Positions 47,133 to 56,454 of a DNA stretch of 64,000 nt are shown one piece after another. Origin of the DNA: Pedobacter indicus (lineage in GTDB: Bacteria; Bacteroidota; Bacteroidia; Sphingobacteriales; Sphingobacteriaceae). The stretch lies in the NCBI RefSeq assembly GCF_003449035.1, contig NZ_QRGB01000001.1:1426001-1490000 (forward strand). The letters run 5' to 3'. The stretch's first letter is position 1. The number at the start of each line of letters is the position of its first letter. The notes beneath the pieces are model-generated. The model was not told where the DNA came from and searched no databases. It saw only the letters and a list, made by a program, of their open reading frames with translations. Position numbers and translations under genes: made by a program.

Positions 47133-49244
47133 GTGAGCAAAAAGAATACATATAAAAATAAGTTTCTTCAACAGAATCCACAGCTGTTTCGATATGCTTT
47201 GATGTTTTTCTGTGTGGCTATCATCACCACATTTTTACCTAAGCACCCTCGTTTCCGATTTGAATTTGAAAAGGGCAAGATATGGTTGAATGAAGATCTG
47301 GTTTCACCTTACAACTTTGCGATCCTTAAAACGTCAGAAGAGTTAGCAAATGACCGAGACGAGATACTCCAGTCTATCAATCCGATCTATAATTTTCAGT
47401 CAAAAACTGGTCCCGATCAAATATCGCGGATGCAGACTGATCTGAAAACAAAATGGGACGCTACTACTTTCGATCCCGAAGACGAACAATTCTATATGGA
47501 GCTCGCTACGGATATCCTGACAAAAATCTATGCAGATGGAGTCTTATCGCCCGCAAAGAAGTTCCAGATTGATGATGAACATTATAATTTCACACTCCTA
47601 CGCGATAAAATTTCAACCACGAAGAATACTGCAGACGTCTTTACCCAAGAAACAGCCTTAGTGTACGCAGATGAAATCATACGAGCAAATAACCGTATTG
47701 AGCATAAAGAATGGTTAAGGCGAATTATTTCTGATTATATTCAAAATAATTACATCTATAATGAACAACTTACCGAGAGTCTTGAAAAAGACGCTTTAGC
47801 CAATATTTCGACTACCCGAGGAATGGTTCAAAAAGGAGAGCTTATTATCGCCGAAGGTGCAACCATTAACAACGAGGCATATCAGAAAATAGAATCCTTG
47901 CGAAATGCCTATGAAGAGGAGGCGAGAATAGGAGGGGATATCAAGGTCGTTATCTTGGGTCAAGTGCTCATAGTCGGGATGATCGTCTTTCTTTTAATGG
48001 CCTTCCTTTATTTGTTTCGGAAAGATATCTATAATGATAATCGACTGCTTTCGTTGATCCTTCTTGTCATAACCAGCATGTTGGTTCTCTTGTCTTGGGC
48101 GGTTACCATTAAGTTGCCAAATCTATACTTCATCCCATTTTGTATCGTACCGATCATTATTCGGATTCTGTTTGATACGCGAATGGCACTGAATATCCAT
48201 CTTTTAATGGTATTGGTTGCAGCATATTTTGTGCCCAATAGTTTTGAATTTGTCTTTCTGCAGTTGACAGCCGGTATGGTGGCTATATATAGCATCAAAA
48301 CACTGATTAAAAGAGAACAATTTCTCCTGTCAGCTCTACTGATACTTGCAACCTATGTCGTAGCTTATTTGGGAATGGTGCTGATTCGTAATGGAAATGT
48401 TGATGATATTCGTTGGGTTGATTTTGTACCCTTTATCGTCAGCGTTGTTCTGACACTTCTCGCTTATCCACTAATTTACGCTTTCGAACGTTTCTTCGGC
48501 ATCACATCAGATGTGACCTTGATGGAGCTTACCAACACCAACTCACAATTGCTTCGAGAGATGTCGTACAAAGCGCCGGGGACTTTTCAGCATTCCCTGC
48601 AAGTGGCGAACCTTGCAGAGGCAGCAATCTATCAGATTGGAGGCAACACCTTGCTTATTCGTGCCGGTGCGCTTTATCACGATATTGGCAAAATTGTCAA
48701 TCCTCAATATTTTATTGAAAATCAGACCAAAGGCTATAACCCCCATGATGGGCTCACTTTCGAACAAAGTGCGCAGATCATAATCTCACATGTCTCCAAA
48801 GGTATTGAAATGGCGCGTAAAGCTAATTTGCCTGAAGAGATCATTGATTTTATCAAAACCCATCACGGTACTACCCGAGTGGATTATTTCTACCAGTCAT
48901 ACATCAAGACATTTCCAGAGAAATTTGTAGATGAAGACCTGTTTCACTATCCGGGGCCAATTCCTTTTTCAAAAGAGACGGCAGTGCTTATGTTAGCTGA
49001 CTCTGTTGAGGCCGCATCAAAAAGTATCAAAGAGCCTGATGCGAAAAGTATCAGCAATTTGGTTGACAAGATTATTGATTACAAGGTTGAACAAAATCAA
49101 CTTAGAAATAGTGATATCACTCTTCAGGAGGTCGAGAAGATCCGGGAGATTTTTAAAAATATGCTCATGAGTATTTATCATGTTCGGGTTGATTACGATA
49201 TCAAAAAAGATAAAAAAACTGAGAGCCAGCCAACAGGGAATTAA
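47133..49244 (+). CDS. 7TM-HD membrane phosphohydrolase, PgpH-like
   Basis: A 703-residue membrane protein. Residues 1-270 hold an N-terminal helix and an extracytoplasmic 7TMR-HDED sensor domain; residues 270-470 hold seven membrane helices; residues 480-690 hold an HD domain with the metal motif HDIGK (His516, Asp517) and FQHSLQVANLAE. In Listeria, PgpH of this layout breaks down cyclic di-AMP. The same role is probable here but not proven. The start is GTG 47133, with an in-frame stop 13 bases upstream. A terminator-less 68-base gap leads to tRNA-Ser. Confidence 0.92.
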   Translation: MSKKNTYKNKFLQQNPQLFRYALMFFCVAIITTFLPKHPRFRFEFEKGKIWLNEDLVSPYNFAILKTSEELANDRDEILQSINPIYNFQSKTGPDQISRMQTDLKTKWDATTFDPEDEQFYMELATDILTKIYADGVLSPAKKFQIDDEHYNFTLLRDKISTTKNTADVFTQETALVYADEIIRANNRIEHKEWLRRIISDYIQNNYIYNEQLTESLEKDALANISTTRGMVQKGELIIAEGATINNEAYQKIESLRNAYEEEARIGGDIKVVILGQVLIVGMIVFLLMAFLYLFRKDIYNDNRLLSLILLVITSMLVLLSWAVTIKLPNLYFIPFCIVPIIIRILFDTRMALNIHLLMVLVAAYFVPNSFEFVFLQLTAGMVAIYSIKTLIKREQFLLSALLILATYVVAYLGMVLIRNGNVDDIRWVDFVPFIVSVVLTLLAYPLIYAFERFFGITSDVTLMELTNTNSQLLREMSYKAPGTFQHSLQVANLAEAAIYQIGGNTLLIRAGALYHDIGKIVNPQYFIENQTKGYNPHDGLTFEQSAQIIISHVSKGIEMARKANLPEEIIDFIKTHHGTTRVDYFYQSYIKTFPEKFVDEDLFHYPGPIPFSKETAVLMLADSVEAASKSIKEPDAKSISNLVDKIIDYKVEQNQLRNSDITLQEVEKIREIFKNMLMSIYHVRVDYDIKKDKKTESQPTGN

Positions 49245-49269
49245 AGCCAGATTGATTCTCTAAAATATT

Positions 49270-49299
49270 TTTGCAAAGTAGTTTGATTTGCTATATTTG
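49270..49299 (+). promoter_or_regulatory. Candidate promoter of tRNA-Ser
   Basis: TTTG at 49270-49273 and TATATTTG at 49292-49299 are separated by 18 bases and fit the Bacteroidota consensus. Transcription would begin a few bases before the mature tRNA at 49313. Confidence 0.5.
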
Positions 49300-49312
49300 C
49301 ATTCCTTTAAAC

Positions 49313-49399
49313 GGAGAGGTGCCTGAGTGGCCGAAAGGAACAGTTTGCTAAACTGTCGTACTGGAAACGGTACCGCGGGTTCGAATCCCGCTCTCTCCG
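49313..49399 (+). tRNA. tRNA-Ser (anticodon GCU)
   Basis: The cloverleaf is complete. Acceptor GGAGAGG (49313-49319) pairs with TCTCTCC (49392-49398) with a G-U at the base; the discriminator is G. The anticodon stem CAGTTT-GCT-AAACTG gives anticodon GCU, reading AGC and AGU. A long variable arm (CTGGAAACGGTACC region) marks a class II serine tRNA. The T arm is GCGGG-TTCGAAT-CCCGC. CCA is not encoded. Length is 87 bases. Confidence 0.97.
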
Positions 49400-49430
49400 C
49401 AACTTTATAAGCTAAAGAAGACCGGGAAAA

Positions 49431-49463
49431 GGTTGCTAGTTAACTAGCAACCTTTTTTCTTTT
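49431..49463 (+). terminator. Rho-independent terminator after tRNA-Ser
   Basis: GGTTGCTAGTT (49431-49441) is followed at once by its exact complement AACTAGCAACC (49442-49452) and a T-rich run with one C. An AAAA run before the stem makes it potentially bidirectional. Confidence 0.9.
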
Positions 49464-49543
49464 AAAATGAGTAGGTTCTATTCTGAAGTTGTGATTCATC
49501 AATTATTGCTGTATTATTGTCAAAATAACCGAAACCAATTTAC

Positions 49544-50101
49544 GTGAAGGAACATTTTTCTTTTAAAGGCTTTTCCGAAAATACTTCGGAAAAGATATTT
49601 AGGGAATATTATGCTCGCTTGAGCTATTTTGCATTCAAGTTTGTCAATGACAAGGATGTCGCTGAAGATTTGGTTCAGGACGCATTTCTGGCGTATTGGA
49701 ATTCCAAAAAGCAAATTCCTTATCACCCTAAAGCCATAAAAGATTTCCTGTATTCATCCGTAAAAAACGCTGCTCTCAATGTTCTTAAACGACAAAAAGT
49801 AAAGGAACGCTATTTTTCCCTAAGAACTGAAGATGATATTGAAAATAGATCTGTTCTCGACAATATGATTGAGGCTGAGGTGATAAATGACGTTCATCGT
49901 GCCATTGCTCAGCTGCCCCAAAGCTGTAGAAATGTTTTTATGCTTGCCTACTTCGACGGACTTAGTAACCCCAAAATAGCGGAGAAATTAAAAATCAGCG
50001 TCAACACAGTCAGAAGCCACAAGCAAAACGGACTGCGGATCTTACGAGGGCAACTCAAACCCGAATTATTCGTCACCATCCTCGCAGTATTACTGAAATA
50101 A
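49544..50101 (+). CDS. ECF sigma factor, FecI-like
   Basis: A 185-residue sigma factor with region 2 (DKDVAEDLVQDAFLAYWNSK) and region 4 (AIAQLPQSCRNVFMLAYFDGLSNPKIAEKLKISVNTVRSHK). It is of the type that pairs with a FecR anti-sigma factor. The GTG at 49544 is the only start in reach of region 2. A TTG at 49489-49491 and TATTATTG at 49512-49519 (one base off the -7 consensus, 20 bases apart) could be its promoter. It is the first gene of the carbohydrate operon that runs to 61886, and probably drives the SusC gene and its followers. Confidence 0.93.
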   Translation: MKEHFSFKGFSENTSEKIFREYYARLSYFAFKFVNDKDVAEDLVQDAFLAYWNSKKQIPYHPKAIKDFLYSSVKNAALNVLKRQKVKERYFSLRTEDDIENRSVLDNMIEAEVINDVHRAIAQLPQSCRNVFMLAYFDGLSNPKIAEKLKISVNTVRSHKQNGLRILRGQLKPELFVTILAVLLK

Positions 50102-50168
50102 ATTTTCAATTTTCTTTAGTCTTTTTTCTTACTCAAGTTTTCTTAATAAGAACAAAGCCTAAATTACA

Positions 50169-51323
50169 TTGGATCCATACGAGTTATCGAAATTAATTTC
50201 CAAGCATATACAAGGAAAAACTTCCGAAGCAGAGGAGTGGCAATTAGCACAATGGCTCGACGAAGATTCGGAGAATCAAGAACTGTTTGAACGCCTAGTT
50301 GAGGCGGAACAATTAGAACACGGTCTGAAGTATTTTGACTCGCTCGATGTCGATTCCTCTTGGAAAAAAGCCAAGAAAAGCAGACTGATCAGTAGGTCAA
50401 AGAAAGCACTACCTTACATTGGTTATGCAGCTACGATCGTTGGTATCCTGTTTTCTATCAGCCTCTTCTTTGCTGATAGGTCGCAAAGTCATCCTTCAGA
50501 GCAAAGTCGACAAGTTTCGGTGCCGGATCAACATCCGCTTATACAAGGGGCTAACAAAGTGTCGCTGACCTTTTCCGATGGAAAAGTCGTCAGTCTTGAC
50601 GAAAACTTCATAAGCATTTCGTTAGAACATGGCGGTATATTCTCCAATAACGACGGCGAGTTGAGATTTACTAATGAATCGCAACGAGGTGATTATTCTC
50701 ATATTTATCATAAACTGTCGGTTCAAAAGGCGGGTACTTACAGAGTTGTTTTACCTGATGGTACAAAAGTCTGGTTAAATGCCTTGTCCGATTTGAAGTT
50801 TCCTGCTGCGTTTTCCGAAAGTGATCGTAAAGTACATTTAACCGGCGAAGCCTATTTTGAAGTTGCACCCGATCGTTCCAAACCCTTTATAGTCGAAGTC
50901 AACGACAATCGTATCGAAGTCCTGGGTACACACTTTAATATAAACTCTTATGACTCCAAATGGAAAGCTACCCTGTTCGAGGGAAGCATCAAAGTTTGGA
51001 ATCAATACGGTTCAGAGCTACTGAGTCCTGGACAGGAGGCAAGTATTGTCGACCGTGAAATCACAATAGCAAAAGCCAATGTAAAAAAGGCAACTGCCTG
51101 GCGCAATCGAGAGTTCTATTTCGAGAATGAATCCATGAGCAGCATTCTAAAGGAGCTCGCGCGATGGTATGATTTTGAACTAACTCAACCTGCTGCGGTA
51201 GATAGAAAAAGCTACTCGGGTAGTATAAGTCGCAATCTGGAATTAACACAGGTACTAAAAGTATTAAGTTCTCTTACGGGCTATCAATTTCGAATTGACA
51301 ACGGGAAGCTTATTTATAACTAA
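50169..51323 (+). CDS. FecR-family anti-sigma factor
   Basis: A 384-residue single-pass inner membrane protein. The cytoplasmic N-terminus (about 75 residues) should bind the sigma factor. The membrane segment is YIGYAATIVGILFSISLFF (about 82-100). The FecR domain contains HKLSVQKAGTYRVVLPDGTKVWLNA, then LTGEAYFEVAPDRSKPFIVEV. A C-terminal DUF4974-type domain, from FYFENESMSSILKELARWYDFEL, is expected to contact the receptor's STN domain. The start is TTG (50169), with a stop just upstream. The gene lies 67 bases after the sigma gene and 29 bases before SusC. Confidence 0.93.
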   Translation: MDPYELSKLISKHIQGKTSEAEEWQLAQWLDEDSENQELFERLVEAEQLEHGLKYFDSLDVDSSWKKAKKSRLISRSKKALPYIGYAATIVGILFSISLFFADRSQSHPSEQSRQVSVPDQHPLIQGANKVSLTFSDGKVVSLDENFISISLEHGGIFSNNDGELRFTNESQRGDYSHIYHKLSVQKAGTYRVVLPDGTKVWLNALSDLKFPAAFSESDRKVHLTGEAYFEVAPDRSKPFIVEVNDNRIEVLGTHFNINSYDSKWKATLFEGSIKVWNQYGSELLSPGQEASIVDREITIAKANVKKATAWRNREFYFENESMSSILKELARWYDFELTQPAAVDRKSYSGSISRNLELTQVLKVLSSLTGYQFRIDNGKLIYN

Positions 51324-51352
51324 TTAATAAACTAACAATCTAATCTAAAACT

Positions 51353-54300
51353 ATGAAATCTTTTTATCGCATTTTAAAGTTTAACCTGCTCTTCATGCTG
51401 GTTTTTGCTTTGTCTGCTTCTGCGGAGATTAAGGCGCAAGACGTCTCTCTCCATGTAAAAAGTGGTACGTTGGCGACTGTTTTTTTACAGATATCCGAAC
51501 AGACAGGCTACAAGTTTATTTATGATGATGCACTGATATCAAAAGTGCCAAAAGTATCTGTACAAGTTAAAAATAAAGACGTATCCGAAGTGCTGGGGGA
51601 GGTGTTAGAAGACACTGGCTTTGGTTTTGAAATCATTGAAGAAACGGTAGTGGTCAGTCGTCGAAGTGCTCAATCCGCTCCCGCAAACACCGCCTCAAAA
51701 GAAAGTCACCAACAAACCATTCAGGGCCGCGTTGTGGATGTAGATGGTAATAGCTTGCCCGGCGCAACTGTTTCTGTTCAGGGTAAAGCTGGCAGTGCAG
51801 TTGTAACCGACGCAAATGGTAATTTTTCTATCGTTGCGCAAGAAGGAGACATTATTGAAGCTAGTTTTATTGGCTATAATCCAAAACGAGCAACCGTTAC
51901 CGAAGGATCCAGCGTGACGATCTTACTTGAACCATCATATGCCGAGCTGGGTGAAGTAGTCGTAATAGGGTATGGTACAATGAAAAAGCGGGATGTAACC
52001 GGTGCCGTGGCTCAGGTGAAAGGAGTTGATTTAAAGAATATGCCTGTACGGAACGCCACCGAAGCATTACAAGGTAAGACCTCAGGAGTTACTGTGACGT
52101 CGACTGGTGGCAGTCCCGGTACACCACCCGCAGTACGAATCCGCGGTATTGGAACGGTCAATAACAATAACCCTTTGTATGTCGTTGACGGCCTTCCTCA
52201 GACCGATATCGGTTGGCTAAACTCAAATGATATTGAATCTATGGAAATCCTAAAAGATGCTTCTGCATCTGCGATCTACGGTACGCGCGCAGCAAATGGT
52301 GTTGTGATGATCACAACAAAGCGCGGCAAAATGGGAGGCGATGTGCTTCGAAGTAATGTTACTTTTGATGCCTATTATGGTATTCAAAATCCCGTTAAGA
52401 CCTATGAAATGATGAATGCGTCTGAATTTATGGATTATAAAAACTTGGCAAACCAAAACGCCGGCTTAGATCCTTACTTTACTGCATCTCAAAAAAATCA
52501 AGTACTCGATTTCCTGCGGTCAAATTTTGGTAATGACGAAGGGACAAACTGGTGGGAAGAGATTAACCAGGAAAATGCTCCTGTTCAAAGTTATAATGTA
52601 ACCCTTTCCGGTGGCGTAAAAGGCCTAGCATATAATTCAAGTATCGGTTATATGGATCAAAAAGGTATTATCGAGGGTTCAGATTATGATCGGATCAGTT
52701 GGCGTACGAACTTTGATCATGATTTAAAAGATTGGTTCAAATTATCAGGTAATGTCGGTATCGTTAGTGAGAGTAGAAGAAATGTGCTGGAAGGCAGCCC
52801 GGGTTTCAACACAGCTTTTATCGCGTTCGTCGCCGATCCTATTTCGCCAGTTTTTCGTACGGGTCTAAGCAATATTCCCTCGTTTCTGGAAGATGCTTTT
52901 TTTATGAATGAGATCGATCCAAATAATCCTTATTCTTTTTATAGCCCGATACTGATGACTAATAAAGAGAATCCTGCATCACAGGTGAATATCTATAAGG
53001 ATAACGTATGGAAAGGCTTGCAGTTGAAAGGTGGATTGGCGGCGGATATTCAGATTACCGATTACTTGAAATACAGAGGAAGCTTCGGTTTGGACCTGAG
53101 TCGAGGTGGTTCTGACGGATTTAGTCCCCGCTACCGCTTGGACAATGAACAATTCGTTACAGATGCAACTGTGAGCAAATTTGTCAGTCAGAGCGATTAC
53201 TGGGTGCTTGAAAACACATTGACTTTCGAGAAAAGTTTCGATGATCATAATGTTATGGTCATGGTTGGTGCTTCAGCAGAGGAAACTAAATACGAAGAGA
53301 CAGGAGCATCTAAACAAGGCTTGGTTACAAACGATGAAAGTCAACGAATCATCAACGCAGGTACGATCAATCCCGGCGCTTCCGGTTACAAATCCGAAAG
53401 TGCACTGGCATCTTATTTCAGCCGCGCTTTCTATTCCTATAAAAATCGTTATCTGTTTACAGCAAACTTCAGAAGAGACGGTTCGTCCAACTTTGGTGAT
53501 GGTCAAAAATGGGGAAATTTCCCCTCGTTTTCGGCAGGCTGGGTTTTCTCGGATGAAGATTTTATGGAGAATCTGACTTGGCTGACCACTGGTAAGTTGC
53601 GCGCGAGTTGGGGTCAGATCGGAAATCAGGCTATTGGTGGTGGAGCTTATCGAAACACCTATTCAGGAAATCTCGGATATTATTTATTCGGTGTTCACGA
53701 TCCCTATCTACGCGGCGGAAATAATTACCGCGGTAACCCGAATGTGCGCTGGGAAACAACAGAGCAGACGGATATCGGTGTAGAGCTTTCTTTATTTGAT
53801 GGAAAGGTAGATGTGGTGGCAGATTGGTTTCAGAAAACGACCGATGGAATGTTATTGAATGTTCCTTTGCCGACTTATCTTGGTTTCCCTAACTATCCAT
53901 GGACCAATGCCGGTATCGTAGAGAATAAGGGATTGGAACTGGATGTCGCCTACCATAATAATGACGGTGAATTTCAATACACTATCTCCGGTAACCTCTT
54001 CACATTTAAAAATGAAGTAATCAGTTTGGGCGGTGGTGAACCGATTTTGGGCGGTGGATGGATCAACTATACCACAACACGCACCGAAGAACGAATGCCT
54101 ATTGGGTATTTCTACGGACTCAAAACAGATGGTATTTTCCAAAGCCAGGCCGAGGTCGATAATTATTTTCAGGAAGGTGCACGACCAGGTGATCTGCGCT
54201 TTGTCGATGTCAATAGCGATGGGAAAATCGATAACAATGACCGAACCAATATTGGAGATCCTTTCCCCGACTTTTCCTATGGCTTAAACTTCAGCTCTGC

Positions 54301-54760
54301 TTATAAGGATTTCGACTTCCTTGTGAGTATTCAGGGAACGGTAGGAAACGAAATTATGAATATCAAGAAAATAGATATGAACTCGGGCGTGGGCTGGTAT
54401 AATGCACCTAAAGATCTGATGAAGAAAGCCTGGTCGCCGACAAACCCAAGTAATGAACAGTTTGCTATCAACGCAACGAATACAAATAACTTGCAGATTT
54501 CTGACTGGTTGGTTGAAGATGGAAGCTATATGAGGCTGAAAAATATTCAGGTAGGTTATTCGCTACCTCAGTCGGTTGTAACAAAAGCTGGTATTAACCG
54601 CGTACGTTTCTGGGCGGGTGCTTATAACTTGTTGACTATCACTAATTATACAGGTTTAGATCCAGAGATTGGAAGTTCCTCGCCGTTGAGTAGTGGTGTG
54701 GATCAGGGCTATTACCCATTAGCAAAATCATTTATGTTCGGCATCAATGCAACTTTTTAA
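51353..54760 (+). CDS. SusC/RagA-type TonB-dependent receptor with STN domain
   Basis: A 1135-residue outer membrane transporter. A signal peptide ends near AEIKAQ. Residues about 31-98 are an STN domain (LATVFLQISEQTGYKFIYDDAL, DVSEVLGEVLEDTGFGF), the signal domain that contacts FecR. A carboxypeptidase-regulatory-like domain follows (GRVVDVDGNSLPGATVSV), then the plug (LGEVVVIGYGTMKKRDVTGAV, NPLYVVDGLP, SAIYGTRAANGVVMITTKRG), and a barrel ending AKSFMFGINATF. With the SusD neighbour it should bind and import a glycan or glycoside. The STN domain ties import to sigma-factor release. Confidence 0.96.
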   Translation: MKSFYRILKFNLLFMLVFALSASAEIKAQDVSLHVKSGTLATVFLQISEQTGYKFIYDDALISKVPKVSVQVKNKDVSEVLGEVLEDTGFGFEIIEETVVVSRRSAQSAPANTASKESHQQTIQGRVVDVDGNSLPGATVSVQGKAGSAVVTDANGNFSIVAQEGDIIEASFIGYNPKRATVTEGSSVTILLEPSYAELGEVVVIGYGTMKKRDVTGAVAQVKGVDLKNMPVRNATEALQGKTSGVTVTSTGGSPGTPPAVRIRGIGTVNNNNPLYVVDGLPQTDIGWLNSNDIESMEILKDASASAIYGTRAANGVVMITTKRGKMGGDVLRSNVTFDAYYGIQNPVKTYEMMNASEFMDYKNLANQNAGLDPYFTASQKNQVLDFLRSNFGNDEGTNWWEEINQENAPVQSYNVTLSGGVKGLAYNSSIGYMDQKGIIEGSDYDRISWRTNFDHDLKDWFKLSGNVGIVSESRRNVLEGSPGFNTAFIAFVADPISPVFRTGLSNIPSFLEDAFFMNEIDPNNPYSFYSPILMTNKENPASQVNIYKDNVWKGLQLKGGLAADIQITDYLKYRGSFGLDLSRGGSDGFSPRYRLDNEQFVTDATVSKFVSQSDYWVLENTLTFEKSFDDHNVMVMVGASAEETKYEETGASKQGLVTNDESQRIINAGTINPGASGYKSESALASYFSRAFYSYKNRYLFTANFRRDGSSNFGDGQKWGNFPSFSAGWVFSDEDFMENLTWLTTGKLRASWGQIGNQAIGGGAYRNTYSGNLGYYLFGVHDPYLRGGNNYRGNPNVRWETTEQTDIGVELSLFDGKVDVVADWFQKTTDGMLLNVPLPTYLGFPNYPWTNAGIVENKGLELDVAYHNNDGEFQYTISGNLFTFKNEVISLGGGEPILGGGWINYTTTRTEERMPIGYFYGLKTDGIFQSQAEVDNYFQEGARPGDLRFVDVNSDGKIDNNDRTNIGDPFPDFSYGLNFSSAYKDFDFLVSIQGTVGNEIMNIKKIDMNSGVGWYNAPKDLMKKAWSPTNPSNEQFAINATNTNNLQISDWLVEDGSYMRLKNIQVGYSLPQSVVTKAGINRVRFWAGAYNLLTITNYTGLDPEIGSSSPLSSGVDQGYYPLAKSFMFGINATF

Positions 54761-54779
54761 CCAATTAAAGACATAGACA

Positions 54780-56447
54780 ATGAAAACACATCAATATATT
54801 TTAGGAGCAAGTATCGTGGCACTTTCATTGGGTGCTTGCAGTGAGTCATTTCTTGATAGGGATCCACTGGGAAGTTTGGCCGAAGAAGAATATTTCCAAA
54901 CAGATAACGCGGCTATGAAGCTGATAACGGACTGTTATGGTCCTATGCTTGATGGATGGGGATATACAGTTAACAAGATCGCTTTGGGAGATGAATCTGT
55001 CGATAACGCCGACGGTGGAGGCTCCGATCCCGGCGATCGGCCGCAAACAATCGAAGTTGGTCGCGGTCGCCCTTTAGCTTCCAATGCGCTTTTGCAGGAA
55101 GCCTGGAGTAACCGATTTCTTGGAATCGGAAAAGCGAACCTGGCGATTCAGAATATCGAAGCGAATTGGGATAAGCTGATCGCCAACGGAACCAGCGTTT
55201 CAGAAGAGACGAAAGCCAGGTATATTGCAGAGGCGAAATTTCTCAGAGCCTGGTATTATTTTGATCTGGTTTGGGTGTTTAAAGAAGTTCCTTTAATTGT
55301 AGAACCTCAGGATCCAGAAGCCAGAGTACCCAAAAGTAGCACCGAAGATTTGAGGATACAGATCTATAAAGATTTGGATGAAGCAATTGCCGTTGCTTCT
55401 TTTCCGCGTAGTTCGGAGATGCCAAGAGAAGAGAAGGGGAGAGCAAACAAAGATGCTGCTTATGCCCTTAAAGCCAGAGCAGCTTTATTTTTCGCTGGCC
55501 TAATGGAAGCAGGTAAAATGAACGGGAATGCAGACGAAGAATATGTAGTCGCCAAAGCTGCCGCTGAACAGGTCGTTCTGCATGGTAACTTGAGTCTTCT
55601 GCCGGACTTTCAGGATCTGTTTAGAGGAGATTATCAAGTCGGCCCTTTTTCCGAAGAGTCGATCCTCCCTGTGATCAGAGCCTACCTGCCTGAAGTAAAC
55701 TTTGGAGGCGATGCTTTTGCTATTATGAATGTTGGTCGAAACAATGTTGGCGGATGGGGTGGTAATACGCCAACTCGCGACCTCGCAAGTGAATATGAAG
55801 TTGAAGATCCACGTAAAATGTTCACCATCATCAGCCACGGTGATATTTTCAAGACAGCAAGTGGTGGCGAGGAAGTACACAATTACCGAGGTTACTATAA
55901 TGATTTTAATTTGCAACACAGCCGAAAAGCCTTCGTGCCACAGCAATATCGCGTACAAGGCAATTTGCAGCGAAGCAATTGGGGGCCTTATTGGATTCGC
56001 TATTCCGAAGTGCTGCTAATCTATGCAGAGGCATTGTTAAAAACCAATGCCAGTCCCACAGAAGTTGTGAAATATATCAACGAAGTTCGTAGACGAGCAT
56101 TTGTGACAAGTTCCAAAACCGATGAACCAGCGATATTTAGAAAGTTCCAAGAAGGACTGAAACCGATAAGCGAATCGGAATTTACCAGTAAATTTGCGGT
56201 AAAACCGACTGATAATTTGATGGAGGCCATTAAACATGAGCGTAGGGTTGAATTAGCCTTAGAAGGTTTCCGACTATATGACTTGGTGCGGTGGAACGAA
56301 TACGCGCCGGTAATGAAAGCCTTCTATACAAAATATGGGTTTGCTGATAAAGGAATTAATGCAGGAGAAAACAGCTGGCCATTTCCAATCCCACAAACCG
56401 AAATCGATCGGTCAAACGGCATCTTAGAACAAAATTCCAATTATTAA
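54780..56447 (+). CDS. RagB/SusD-family nutrient-binding outer membrane lipoprotein
   Basis: A 555-residue lipoprotein, with lipobox LGAC at residues 17-20. The SusD/RagB family phrases are SFLDRDPLGSLAEEEYF, AEAKFLRAWYYFDLVWVFKEVPLI, WGPYWIRYSEVLLIYAEALLK and ELALEGFRLYDLVRWN near the end, finishing PFPIPQTEIDRSNGILEQN. It forms the lid of the SusC transporter at 51353 and contributes most of the ligand-binding surface. The gap to SusC is 19 bases. Confidence 0.96.
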   Translation: MKTHQYILGASIVALSLGACSESFLDRDPLGSLAEEEYFQTDNAAMKLITDCYGPMLDGWGYTVNKIALGDESVDNADGGGSDPGDRPQTIEVGRGRPLASNALLQEAWSNRFLGIGKANLAIQNIEANWDKLIANGTSVSEETKARYIAEAKFLRAWYYFDLVWVFKEVPLIVEPQDPEARVPKSSTEDLRIQIYKDLDEAIAVASFPRSSEMPREEKGRANKDAAYALKARAALFFAGLMEAGKMNGNADEEYVVAKAAAEQVVLHGNLSLLPDFQDLFRGDYQVGPFSEESILPVIRAYLPEVNFGGDAFAIMNVGRNNVGGWGGNTPTRDLASEYEVEDPRKMFTIISHGDIFKTASGGEEVHNYRGYYNDFNLQHSRKAFVPQQYRVQGNLQRSNWGPYWIRYSEVLLIYAEALLKTNASPTEVVKYINEVRRRAFVTSSKTDEPAIFRKFQEGLKPISESEFTSKFAVKPTDNLMEAIKHERRVELALEGFRLYDLVRWNEYAPVMKAFYTKYGFADKGINAGENSWPFPIPQTEIDRSNGILEQNSNY

Positions 56448-56454
56448 TGACAAC

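Noticed and set aside
55500-55958. A 152-codon minus-strand frame inside the SusD gene
   Set aside because: Composition is not protein-like and SusD coding is certain there.
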